NCBI GenBank assembly: GCA_907165135.1
Contig: OU015566.1
Location: 8,664,157 to 8,728,156, forward strand
DNA length: 64,000 nt
Direction of reading: 5' to 3'
From: Oikopleura dioica
Lineage: Eukaryota; Chordata; Appendicularia; Copelata; Oikopleuridae
The translations under genes were made by a program, and so were the position numbers. The notes below the pieces were generated by a model. The model saw only the letters and a program-made list of their open reading frames with translations, had not been told where the DNA came from and searched no databases. Below, in pieces: positions 12,153 through 21,909 of this stretch (the stretch's first letter is position 1; each line of letters opens with the position of its first letter).

Positions 12153-12704
12153 CTCCTTTCTATCTCGCTCTTTCTCTCGATGTTACTTCTGTAGCTTGTA
12201 AAATCAATGTGCCGAGGGGTTGAAAGTGAAAACTCCTCAAAGACACGCTCGATAGGATTAAAATGTCAGTGCATATTAATTCTGACAATTAAATAAGGCG
12301 TGTTGGACTGCAAAAATGGAATACTCTAATAAAACGGTTTTGAAAGCCGCAGCACGCGGGTAAACATACTCAATTACCAACGGGAGTTAACTCTATTAGA
12401 ATCGGATTTTCTCAAGAATAAAGATGAGCAATGGACCCTTCCTCAAAATGAGCTTTGACAATGGGATAAAAAATAAGCACACAATAAGGAACAATGCCAG
12501 AAATGATGTACACAGGTGCGTGGCCCAAGTCAATTCTAGCAGCATATTTACAAAGCTAAGCAATGAAACTGAATGAACTCGGCTTATTTATTCTTATTGC
12601 GATCTTTATTTAAATTGAAGTGGTGTGACAGTAACTGTGAGAAAATATAACAGAAGAAAATAAAGACTTAAATTATTTCGTAGAGCGTTGAAATAGAATT
12701 TAGC
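12153..12704. other. Intergenic / possible 5' exon region
   Basis: About 550 bp between the receptor gene and DDRGK1. The signal-peptide exon of the receptor may lie here, but I could not identify a convincing one. No repeat or RNA gene was recognised. Confidence 0.4.
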
Positions 12705-13702
12705 TTATGCAAGTTTGATGAGCTTGTTGGATTCTCTTTGAACATCGGGAACAGAAACGCGACCTTTTTTACTGATCCACTCCGCGACAGATTGTAACTC
12801 GTCACTTTAAAGCTCATTAGTGCTAACTATTTTCACGGATGAAACTCACAGTGTAATGAAAATGAATTTTCCTCTGTCGTCTAAAACGCCGGTGAGGTCT
12901 CCGCTTTCAAGCAGGGATTGAAGCTTCTTTACAGTCTCGGCATTTCGCATACCGAATTCTGAAGCAATTTGCTCAACGAAGCTGACCTTTTTCTCCTAAA
13001 AATAGTCAGTAAACAATCAAAGACGTGGATCAACCTTGATGTAACTGATGAAAATCCTCTTTTCTTCGGCCTCTTGTTCCTCTGTTTTAGCGTCTTCTCC
13101 TTCTTCCTCGATTTCAAATTCGCATTTCATCGCTTCATATTCTTCTTGTTCCTTTTTTATCCTCTCTTCTTCGAGTCTGCGTTCTTCTTCCTCTCTTTCT
13201 TGCTCCAGTCGGTCTAAAATCGTCAGAAAGCGAAGCAAAGTGAAGGGTTACCTTCTTCTTCGAGCTTTTTCAAATGTTCAGCTCTTCGTTCCTCTTGGAT
13301 TTCTTTGTTTTTCTTTCGCTCTTCTTCTTCGAATTTTCTTTGAGCAGCACGGGCCTCTTTTTCTTCAAGTTTTCGGGCTTTTTTCGTGCCAATTTTTTCA
13401 GATGTTTTTGCCTCTGCAACTCCTTCGCCATCGGAGTCATCAAAAGCGGCCTCATCATTTTCTTGAGCCTGAAGATAGGCATGAATAATTAGATAGTGCA
13501 AACGAAATCATACCCGATTTCTTCTGTTGAAATTCCTCCTGCGCCCTCCTGGGCCAGCCTGAGCAGGACCAGCTGGTCTGACACGAGGAGCTTGTTGAGC
13601 TTCTTGTTGGGCATCATCGCCTCCAGATTTCTTTAATAAAAATATAAGCGCTCCCACAAGCACCGCTAAAATTGTATACAAATATATCGCGAAGTCTTCC
13701 AT
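12705..13702 (-). CDS. DDRGK1: DDRGK domain-containing protein 1 (UFBP1)
   Basis: ER-membrane adaptor of the UFMylation E3 complex with UFL1. The N-terminal anchor is MEDFAIYLYTILAVLVGALI. An Arg/Pro/Gly segment follows, then a long charged helix of Glu/Lys/Arg (KLEEKEARAAQRKFEEEERK and EEEERRLEEERIKKEQEEYE). The C-terminal winged-helix/PCI-like domain contains SGDLTGVLDDRGKFIFIT, with the family signature DDRGK, and ends WISKKGRVSVPDVQRESNKL. Stop is TAA 12705-12707. Length (about 290 residues) and domain order match the animal family. The start ATG follows a CTTCAG acceptor and is only 52 bp from the PTCD3 stop, which suggests an operon. Antisense Ser/Phe-rich open frames here are shadows of the charged helix. 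Confidence 0.95.
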
Positions 13703-13754
13703 TCTGAAGCAAGATCTATGTAAGCAAAACTGAAGAAGGGTTAAATTAAAAGAT

Positions 13755-16006
13755 TTAATCCAGTAACATGGGTATCTGCTTTGTTTGAGCAGTATCAAGA
13801 CATTTATCCTTCACAGACTGATCAATTTCGACAGCGAAATGGACGGCTTCAAGGCGCAAGCAGGCCTCAATAAGGGCTGTGTATCCATTTCTCCAGGCAA
13901 ATTCAACGGTCTTTTTGGTGGTTTACAAGAAAAAAATTCTTACTTTGAAATTTTTTATATTTTTAGAACCTTTCCTTATCAATAAGCATATTTTCAATCG
14001 GCGGTCGTCCTCGATCAAGCGCCAAAGAAAGAATAAACTCTCGCATGGCTTTTTCGTGGTTACACTTCATTAAAATACTAAACGCAGCGGTGACAGTTTG
14101 CTGAACCTGGCTTCTTCTCAAATCATCTGGAAAGCAAGAAAGTTCAAAAGCTTATCTCCTCCAAAAATAATACCTATTCCATCGAGCTTTATGAACTCAA
14201 TAATATATTCTAGTTCTTTCACAGCAACAACGATCAGCTGGCTCACCAGGGCGTTATCAGTGCCTTCCTGATAGGAGCTAAAACAAACGTATGAGTCCAG
14301 AGGGTGGACAGAATGAAAGTACCTGATGTCTCCAACTTTGGAATGCGCTGTATCAAGTGCATAATCCAGCAAACTTCTAGCCAGCTGTCTCGAATAGACT
14401 GAAAGGCCGTGGTAATCGAGCCACTGGTACAATCGCGCTGCCAAGCTAAAATTCTTATTCTGAATCGCCCAGTTGAGCACCGCAGCTTGCAATTCAGTCG
14501 GCTGAATCGGACTCGACGTAAATGCATCCCAAACTTCGGCCGGCTCAGATGCGAATTTCAACTCGATATCTTTCAAATCAAGAAAGACAGAGTAGAACTC
14601 GTCGCGGGGAAGAAATTGAGGATTGGTCATTATTAATTTTTGTATGGAGATGGAAGCGTTTCGGAAATTAAGACGATCCAGGGCAGCGGCTTCGGCATCT
14701 TTTGTGAGTGAAACTTTTGCGGCCCGTTGCTTCAGATTTTTAACTTAAAATTTGCTATTTATCGAAAGCGAGAAAATCAACCAACCTATATTACTAAATG
14801 CTTCGTAATCTTTATAGTCCGAGCTTGCTTCCAAAAAGCCCTCCTTTTCAAAATCCCATTCCATCATTTGCCTTGATAGGTGATTTCGATGAGTCTCATC
14901 GATAAGTCTGTAGTACTCAGAAAACGTAGCAGGGCTCATTTTAAAACCAAGATTTTCAAAGTTCTTCTGTATGTTTCTCGCAAATTTAGTATTGCCGACA
15001 ACGTTCGTTGTACTCGTTTTCGTTCTCATGAATGCGTTGAGAAGTCGAACTGTTGGAAGCTTGGCGCTTTTGAAGAGTTTCTCAATCGCCCCATCGTCCA
15101 TGTCGAATTTGAACTTGTTCGGAAAGCTGCTTCCGATTTTCTCAAAACTTGCGCGACCCAGTCTGCTTCATCGTCGGCTGATATCGTTGCACCGTTTCTG
15201 ATAGCGGATAGATTGTCGAATCCGTCGGCGATGATTTCGCTCAACTCGGAAAACTGCTCGTTTTGCTTCGCATTCTGAAGTGACCAGTTGATGAGAGACG
15301 CACGCAGCTTGAGAGGTGTATCAGCATTGCGAACCAATGCACGGCATGTTGCAAAGAGTTTTTCTTCGTGATCGGGCGAGTCTGGGGATTCCCAGAGAAG
15401 ATTGAAAGCAGCAGCGATATCTCGGCCGGATCGATTTGGATTCTGGTAGCGAATCGACTCCGCGAGTCCATGTCGGTGGGGAATATGAAAGAGCCACTAA
15501 GAAAACTGTAAAAACATTCCAGCAAGCTTGAAACTACCTGTGAAAATCCATCGAAATCAAACTCAACGGCCTCCTCGACTGGGCTTTTAAAATACTGCGG
15601 CTGATTAAAATACGAATGATGCGCACCCCACTCTCCTTTGCTAGCGTCGTAGTCAAACTCTTGCTTCATGTTGCGAATGATATATTCAGCAGCTTTCACT
15701 CCGAGGTCTTTCTTTTGAAGATAAGTCGCTCGATCTTCTGGGCGAATCCATCTAGTTTCGGTGAAGTCCAGTCGCTGATCGTGCTGGACTCCTTGTGCCC
15801 AAGGGATGGGATATTCTGGACGAGGGACGGTATCACGAAGCGCACGGACTACTTGTTCCTCGGACCAGGTCTTTCTCTAGAAAAGAAATTTGTTCAAGGA
15901 AGAAAAATCAACAAAACCAAACCTTTGGAATAGCGACACTAGCAGCTCTTCTTGATGAAGAACAAATCTTTCGCATTTCTCTACTTGCGAGTTTGATCTG
16001 GCTCAT
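13755..16006 (-). CDS. PTCD3: PTCD3, mitochondrial small-subunit ribosomal protein mS39
   Basis: Pentatricopeptide-repeat protein of the mitochondrial 28S subunit. The N-terminal part has IPKRKTWSEEQVVRALRDTV, matching human [20 protein letters not shown], then QKKDLGVKAAEYIIRNM, matching human AKKSGENVAKFIINSY. FDFDGFSQ corresponds to the human FDQLLQAG helix. Downstream exons contain helical repeats including LQAAVLNWAIQNKNFSLAAR and RQLARSLLDYALD. The C-terminal part ends TAQTKQIPMLLD, stop 13755-13757. At least seven exons are separated by tiny introns, and middle exon joins are approximate. Start Met 16006 opens MSQIKLASREMRKICSSSRR, a basic Ser-rich leader that suits mitochondrial import. 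It is probably cotranscribed with DDRGK1 and lies head-to-head with SGF29. Confidence 0.85.
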
Positions 16007-16146
16007 CCCTTTTTTATAAACAATCGCCCTCAAAAAAGAATTAATTTCTCGAAATGTAAATCGTCGCGCTACGCGATTGGCCAGATCGGGAAAGCGCGCA
16101 GCCAGCTATTTATTGAATTTCTCTTCACAATTTATGGGTCTTGAAA
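16007..16146. promoter_or_regulatory. Bidirectional promoter interval PTCD3/SGF29
   Basis: Only 140 bp separate the divergent start codons of PTCD3 (minus) and SGF29 (plus). Both promoters and 5' UTRs must lie here or overlap the genes. There is no clear TATA box; a CG-containing patch (CGTCGCGCTACGCG near 16065) sits in the middle. Confidence 0.55.
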
Positions 16147-17733
16147 ATGTACAAACTAGAGAAGAGAATCAAATTGGAAGAAGGGGATGATATTGAAAGA
16201 GCCGATAAGAAGGTAAAATAAAGCCTTACGGAAGTTTGGATGGTTTTTCAATTACTCATCGAAATAATTCATTTTTCTTCAGATTGACGAGTTACATCGG
16301 ACTCTTCACACATCAATCTGCCACATAAACTCTTTGCTGAACATGTCAAAACTTGGACTGGCAGACCTTGCCGAAGCTCGCGAAGAATTCAAAGTGAATT
16401 TCGAAAAAGAAGGAACCGTTACAGCCCAAATGAAAGAAGATGTTGCGGAGAAAACTCAAATAAGCATTGAAGAAACTGAAGCTGAAATAACCGCAATCAG
16501 AAACGCACTCGATGTTATTCAGAACATAAGAGGTAATTTTGGTTTCTTGTTTGTTTATTTCCGGGCTATTTCTTTTGTTGAGAATATTGTAATTACATCC
16601 AAAAAGGTAGGTTCTCTATTTTTTATCAATATTTCTTGTTCTTCGTCTGCAGTATACGAGGGTTTGGAGTTGTCTTCTGGATAGCTTGATTCTTCATCTT
16701 TTCGATGACATCCAAGCCAGCACTCAGACTCGGGCGATAGGTCTTGTGCCCCTTTACATTTTCAAGTTTTCTTCCTGCTCGACGAGTTGGTCCTTTCATT
16801 TTTTCTATCTTGTCTTATTAATAACATGGGAAGGGTTCCGTTTTTATGCATGATTTTCCCAAAAAGATGGCGCTGTTCGCGTGCCCAGGTGTCCGCCGAA
16901 ACTCGGTCGCGGCATCACTTTAGTTTGACCAGGTCTCACTGGCACCATCTAACATTTTCATGTGATTATCTTTTTAAGCTCTTCAAGAAGAAAGAAAGCT
17001 TCTGAGCAACGAGCCAAGAAATACTCGCCGAGGAGTCCTAATGGCTCAACTTCAAGAAGCCGCTAAATGCACTCCTCTTTGGATCGGCGGACCAAACGAT
17101 CAAAAACCTCCTCTCTGCGGGGCACTTCCACCTGCGCCCAAGCACGAAATCGTTGTTGGATCTAAAGTTGCAGCAAAAGTCGACGGTGCCGGAGAAAACG
17201 AGCCGCCAAACTGGATTTTGGCCAAGTTCGTGAGTTACGATTCGAACAACATGTGTACGGTTGAAGATATTGACGCAGTCGATTTGTCCAAGGCAAAAAT
17301 CTCATTGCACAAGAAAAAAGTTCTTCCATTGCCTCAATGGAGGGCGAATCCTGCCGAAGATGGCGACGCTCTTCACGCTGAGGGAAGTACAGTAATGGCT
17401 CTCTATCCGCAAACGACTTGTTTCTATAAAGGTAATTCGCATTTTCGAGAGAAATTTTCATTTCAATTTTCAGGCGTTGTTGCATCAATTCCAGAAGGCC
17501 CAAGCGACAACTACATCGTTCTTTTTGAAGACGCAACTTATCCAAATGGGATGAGTCCACCAATGCAAGTCGCTCAAAAATACATCCTCCCATTCAACGA
17601 CAGTAAACCAACAGCATCTTCTTCCACCACCAGCAGCTCCAAAAAAGGAAGCTCGAAAGCAGGATCCAAGGCAGGGTCAAAGGCGAAAAGCAAGAAAGAC
17701 ATTGCCATGTCGAAGGGAAAACGAAAGCGCTAA
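16147..17733 (+). CDS. SGF29: SAGA-associated factor 29 (tandem Tudor H3K4me reader)
   Basis: Subunit of SAGA/ATAC acetyltransferase complexes that binds methylated H3K4. The first exons give an N-terminal coiled coil (MYKLEKRIKLEEGDDIERAD through VIQNIR). A 446-nt intron (about 16533-16978) precedes ALQEERKLLSNEPRNTRRGV and LMAQLQEAAKCTPLWIGG, close to human RRGVLMTLLQQSAMTLPLWI. The tandem Tudor region has WILAKFVSYDSNN, DIDAVD, KKVLPLPQWRANP, ALYPQTTCFYKGVV and VLFEDATYPNGMSPPMQVAQ, nearly identical to human at the ligand pocket. The C-terminus is a Ser/Lys-rich tail ending SKGKRKR, resembling a nuclear localisation signal. The gene is complete, with at least four exons. It is followed 116 bp downstream by the HP1-like gene on the same strand. 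Confidence 0.95.
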
Positions 17734-17849
17734 TTTTCACTGCTGCTCCTTCTCTTTACTGCCGATAGAGTATTTATTTAATAAATAATTATATGAATAT
17801 TTATTCATTAATGAATAATATTCAAAAAATTTAAAGCATTAAATTTAAG

Positions 17850-19197
17850 ATGAGCCAATTGAGTCTAGCAAATGAATTCGAAGAGCTTGATTGTACTCAA
17901 GACCACCAATTTCCACGATCCGTTGAGGCCAGCCATGAAGTTTCGACGAGTAGAAAAAGAAGTAGCAAGAGACAAAGAAGTTCGAGTTATCAGCGAACTG
18001 AACAATCTGTGGAAACAATAGACCTGACAATGGACGAATCAAGCTCAAGTGATAGCGGCACCGCCACTCCAGTAGAAGTTGCCACCCCGGAGGAACGAAC
18101 ATCTCCCGAAGAGCCAAAATTGATCAAGAAAATGATTGATTTCGTCGACTCCAAAGCATGGCTCGAAGATGTGTCAGCGCCAGTCGCGAAAAAAACCGAG
18201 GCGGAAAAAGAATGGGTCATCGAAGCAATCGTGAACCATCGCTACGTAGAAAATGAAATAAAATATCTGATCAAATGGAAAAACTGGCCCAGCAGTTCGA
18301 ATAGCTGGGAGCCGCTTGAGCACATGAACTGCAACATAATGATTGAAGAGTATCATCGTAGGTATTTTTGAAATTTTCGTCTACCATGATTTGGTTTTAG
18401 AGAAACACCGAGCAAAAGCAGAAGAGTTCAATAAACACTTCTCCCGTCGGCAAGAAGACACTGGATTTGGCCGGAACATGAAACCAGAACGCATTCTTGG
18501 GTTTTCCGATGAATACGCTGACTTGACGATTCTGATTAAATGGTAGGCCAACTTAATTATATGGATAACTGGTTTATCAGTACCTTTTTAGGAAATCACC
18601 TCTGAGTCAGAAGAACAATTTTGTCGACCACGTTTCTGCTGATGAAGGATAGGTTATTAATTGAAATAAGAGTCTCTTGATATTAAAGATACTTTTTGAA
18701 AGCTTATTGCAATTATGTGAACCTTTATGAGTCTATGAAAAAGCTCCACAGCTCATCTTCGACTATATGGAAGAATTCATTGACAATCAGTTTTCTGAAG
18801 ACGACGAAGATAATCAAAATCATAAACCTAGGAAGCCCAACAAAAATCAGAAACAGGCGAATGAAAATGATGATGAATCGGCTCAACGCTTGAACAAAGA
18901 AGAATTGAAAGATCCGCTAATTATTGGATGCATAAGGAAAGATTATGAGAACTACTTTGTGCTGAAAAAGTAAGCGGTTGATCAAAGCTGCTCGAGCTTA
19001 TTTTTATTTTCAGAAAGTACGACACTTCAAGCGACCGATTCCTCGTAAGGACTACTGACGCTTACCAATTGTACAAGAAAGTATGTCTTATTCATTTGCT
19101 CATGTCCTCATTCCATGTTTTAATTCAGGCTGTCTTCGTCTATTTCGAACGAAACCTAGTGCGAGACTGGCCAGAAGTTCCCAAAGAAGAGGAGTAG
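17850..19197 (+). CDS. HP1-like protein: chromodomain plus two chromoshadow-like domains
   Basis: An N-terminal Ser-rich region (about 110 residues) precedes a chromodomain: EWVIEAIVNHRYVENEIKYL, IKWKNWPSSSNSWEP, with the Trp/Trp/Trp cage expected for methyl-lysine. After a basic linker (KHRAKAEEFNKHFSRRQED) comes chromoshadow 1: GFGRNMKPERILGFSDEY, LTILIKWK, then PQLIFDYMEEFIDNQF. This parallels HP1 GLEPERIIGATD, LMFLMKWK, CPQIVIAFYEERL. An acidic linker leads to a second such unit: KDPLIIGCIRKDYENYFVLK, then KAVFVYFERNLVRDWPE, again matching PEKIIG...IVIAFYEERLTWHAYPE. HP1 proteins usually have one chromoshadow. One exon join needs a GA-AG intron (18648-18743). Stop is TAG 19195-19197. The role is presumably heterochromatin binding. 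Confidence 0.82.
18648..18743 (+). other. Candidate GA-AG intron inside chromoshadow 1
   Basis: The frame HVSADE runs into GGA TAG, and the next GT (ATAG|GTTATT) is after that stop. Removing GATAGG...GAAAAAG joins GATGAAG to CTCCACAG. This gives SADEAPQLIFDYMEEF, exactly where HP1 has AKEANVKCPQIVIAFYEE. The donor dinucleotide would be GA. Confidence 0.65.
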
Positions 19198-19345
19198 TTT
19201 TTAGTACATCAACTGCTGCCATATTTAACTTCCTTTTTTATCACCGACTGCCATTTATACTGAATAAGACACGACACATATTCAGAATTTTTTTTTATAT
19301 TTCTTGTAGTTATATATGAATAAAATTCTCACGAAGATATTTTTC

Positions 19346-21124
19346 TCATTTAGGCAGAGTTCCGATAATAACGTTTTTCTGCTCATTTTGTGCTTTTATC
19401 ATTTCTTCTCTTCTTTTGTGGTCTTTTTCCTGAATGCAAATAGCGGTAGATCCGGCTAATTAGAAAGATTGGACTTACCCGTCTTCGCTGCTCCTTGTAA
19501 AATTCTGAGAAGTTGTTTACAATAATCGGAATTGGTAGTGCGATCACCAGAACTCCTGTTATACAACAACATGCACCCACAAGCTGAATTCTTAATGATA
19601 AAAGCTCCTTTGGGAAAGGGTACCTTCCCCAACACAGTTTGAGGATACATATCTCCGTATCCGACTGTAGTCATCGTAATTGTTGCCCACCAAAAACAAG
19701 CAGGAATAGACGAGAAAACGGTGTCTTCCTTGAAACTGGCTAACGACAACCGATTATTTTGGATACCTCATTTTTCTCGGCAAAGTACGCCAATGAGCTA
19801 AATATCATAATCGTGATCGTCAAGAAAAGCAACAACAGTCCAAGCTCGTCGTATGATCGCTTCAGCGTGTAGCCAAGGCTTTGCAAGCCAGTACTGTGTC
19901 GTGCTAGTTTCAGAATTCGAAGAATTCGCATGATTCTAAAGACTTGAACGATGCGCCGGACGTTGTTGAATTTTAGCATCTCTTCGTTCTGAGTTGTCAT
20001 CAGCACAGTTATATAATATGGAAGGATCGCTATAAGAGGCGTAAGAGTCGTATCACAGGATCATATTTTACCGAGAAGATCGATGCAATTGAGAGGGCCT
20101 TTCAAGAACTTCATTTTTGTCGGAGAAGCGATGAATCGAACGATGTACTCCATCGTAAACCAAGCTAAACTGATTTCAATTGAAGAAAACCGAGAAAAAA
20201 TGACCAATGCAAATCGACTCAATATGATTCAGCTCCGCCAAGTTCTGAAATTCCTTCATAGTGTTCATTGACAGCGCAACTGTCGACAAGACAATGAAGA
20301 GGACTGAAACGATCGCCAGAATTTTCGCTGCAAAGGAGCTTTGCGGTTGTTCCATCAGATCCCAAAGCTTCTTTCGCTGTCCAGAAAATGCGACGTTTTC
20401 GTGGCCCTCGAAAGTCTTGTCGCTTTCTTGATTTTCTACGTGGCTGACTTCTTCGCGGAGCTGCTCTTTTTTGTTATGATAGCGAGCTAGAAAGCAAAAA
20501 GTCAAAGACCGATCGAGATTTCGTTTTGAAACCTTGACAGCATCCTTCCAAATAGATATCATTAATTCCCCAAAAAGCCAGCTCATCTCTAAAATAAATT
20601 GGGCACATGTCCTCCGGCATATGAAGTTTGAAAGTTCTGTAGAAATTGATGACAGCGTCGAAAGCGCCACAATGCCTGTCGAAGAACATTTCGTTAGTTT
20701 CTTCATTGAAGTCATCAACGAGACATTTCAGTTCTTCTATGCACTCAGTTTCTTTCAATCTGGCAAGACGAGATGTAGGACAGTTGTCGATTATTTTCCA
20801 CGGAACTTTGTAAATATACCCTACAAATGAAAATTTCTATAGCAAACAGTGTTAATGAATATTGATCTTTTACCTCCAACATTTATCTTGATCATTTCAA
20901 TTCCAAGGATCTTCTGTCGTTTTCTCATCCATGCCCGCTGCTCCTCGACGACGCCATAAATCATCTGCGGCGAATCCAGCAGATAATTATCTTCTGGCTC
21001 TGCCCGTGGAGCTCGCTCTGGTCCAAAATGGTTGCTGCTGAATTCATTTTTTTAGAAAACAATTGAAAAACTACCGTGTTTTTAGTTTCTCAAAAGCCCA
21101 CTGCCATTTTAGAATAAAAGTCAT
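19346..21124 (-). CDS. Voltage-gated potassium channel, Kv2 (Shab) type
   Basis: Complete six-TM Kv channel. The tetramerisation (T1) domain has [20 protein letters not shown] and [14 protein letters not shown], as in Kv2.1 (FWGIDEIYLESCCQ has the same spacing). [20 protein letters not shown] leads into S1. S4 is [20 protein letters not shown] with regularly spaced Arg. S5 contains [20 protein letters not shown]. The pore is [19 protein letters not shown] with the K+ filter TVGYGD, and S6 is [20 protein letters not shown] with the PIP gate. The protein ends about 25 residues after S6 ([17 protein letters not shown]...GTLPK, TGA 19346-19348), far shorter than vertebrate Kv2 with its several-hundred-residue tail. 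I chose Met 21124 ([11 protein letters not shown]), which splices in frame. An upstream frame starting at 21345 could add an alternative N-terminus. Confidence 0.92.
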
Positions 21125-21909
21125 TATTTTCGCCCTTTTTCGTCTTCTCGTATTTGACTAGGCTTTTGGAAATCAAAAATTCTAGCTGCAATTTTCTCGT
21201 GAATAGAAAGTTCAATAGCCCACCTTTTTGCCCTTCGAGTGCGAAGGGATGATGATTTCTGAAGCAACTTGGATGCCTGAGTAAGTGGCTTTTTCAAAAG
21301 GTCAAAATGAATGAACCGCAACTGTGATCCCTTCTCAGGGGCCATAATAAGGAAATGATCGATCCTAATTAAAATCTGTGGAAAACGACAACATATTTCG
21401 TTGGGCCGAATATATAGAGCTGGTAAAATGGTATAAAGCTGTTAACGATAGTTCAACCTCTTTCCAATTTGTGCAATCTGAGCATACTTTTTCTCTGCTG
21501 AGTATCTGAGGGCATTTCTATGTGTAAAGTTTTTCTTTCGATCTTTTAGCTGAAAGAAATGGCTGCGTGAGGTGCAAGTTGAAAATGCGATTTTCTTTCG
21601 ATTGGCAGGTGATTATTCTCCATTATGAGGAGTGGAGCACAATTATTCCCTACTTCAGGGAGCACTAATAAATCCATGTGTCGAGTTCGGAGCGTCGGCC
21701 AGCATGCATATGAATATCAATATACAATTTTGTCACCCCTGCTGCACATATGCGTTCATTCGATTTCCGGTAGGTAAAATCGCGGTTTATTTAGAGCTTG
21801 TTTGTACAAAATTTATATAATACAAGAAATGTTTTGAGGGAGGCAGAAAGGAAAGATAGAAATTTTCTGTTTTTTTTTGTGATTGAATTTAAATATGCTG
21901 TTAGTTTAT
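21125..21909. other. Intergenic with two hairpin motifs
   Basis: Gap between the Kv2 5' end and the stop of the giant integrin gene. It contains an open minus-strand frame 21345-21124 (MAPEKGSQLRF...), a possible upstream Kv2 exon. At about 21613-21667 there are two stem-loops, CTCC/GGAG and TCCCT/AGGGA, each followed by GAGCAC(T)AAT-like sequence. A similar arrangement appears near 49,801-49,839. Confidence 0.45.

Noticed and set aside
13048-13492. Long plus-strand open frames rich in Ser, Phe and Leu opposite DDRGK1.
   Set aside because: They are the complement of the Glu/Lys/Arg-rich helix of DDRGK1 and have no independent signals.
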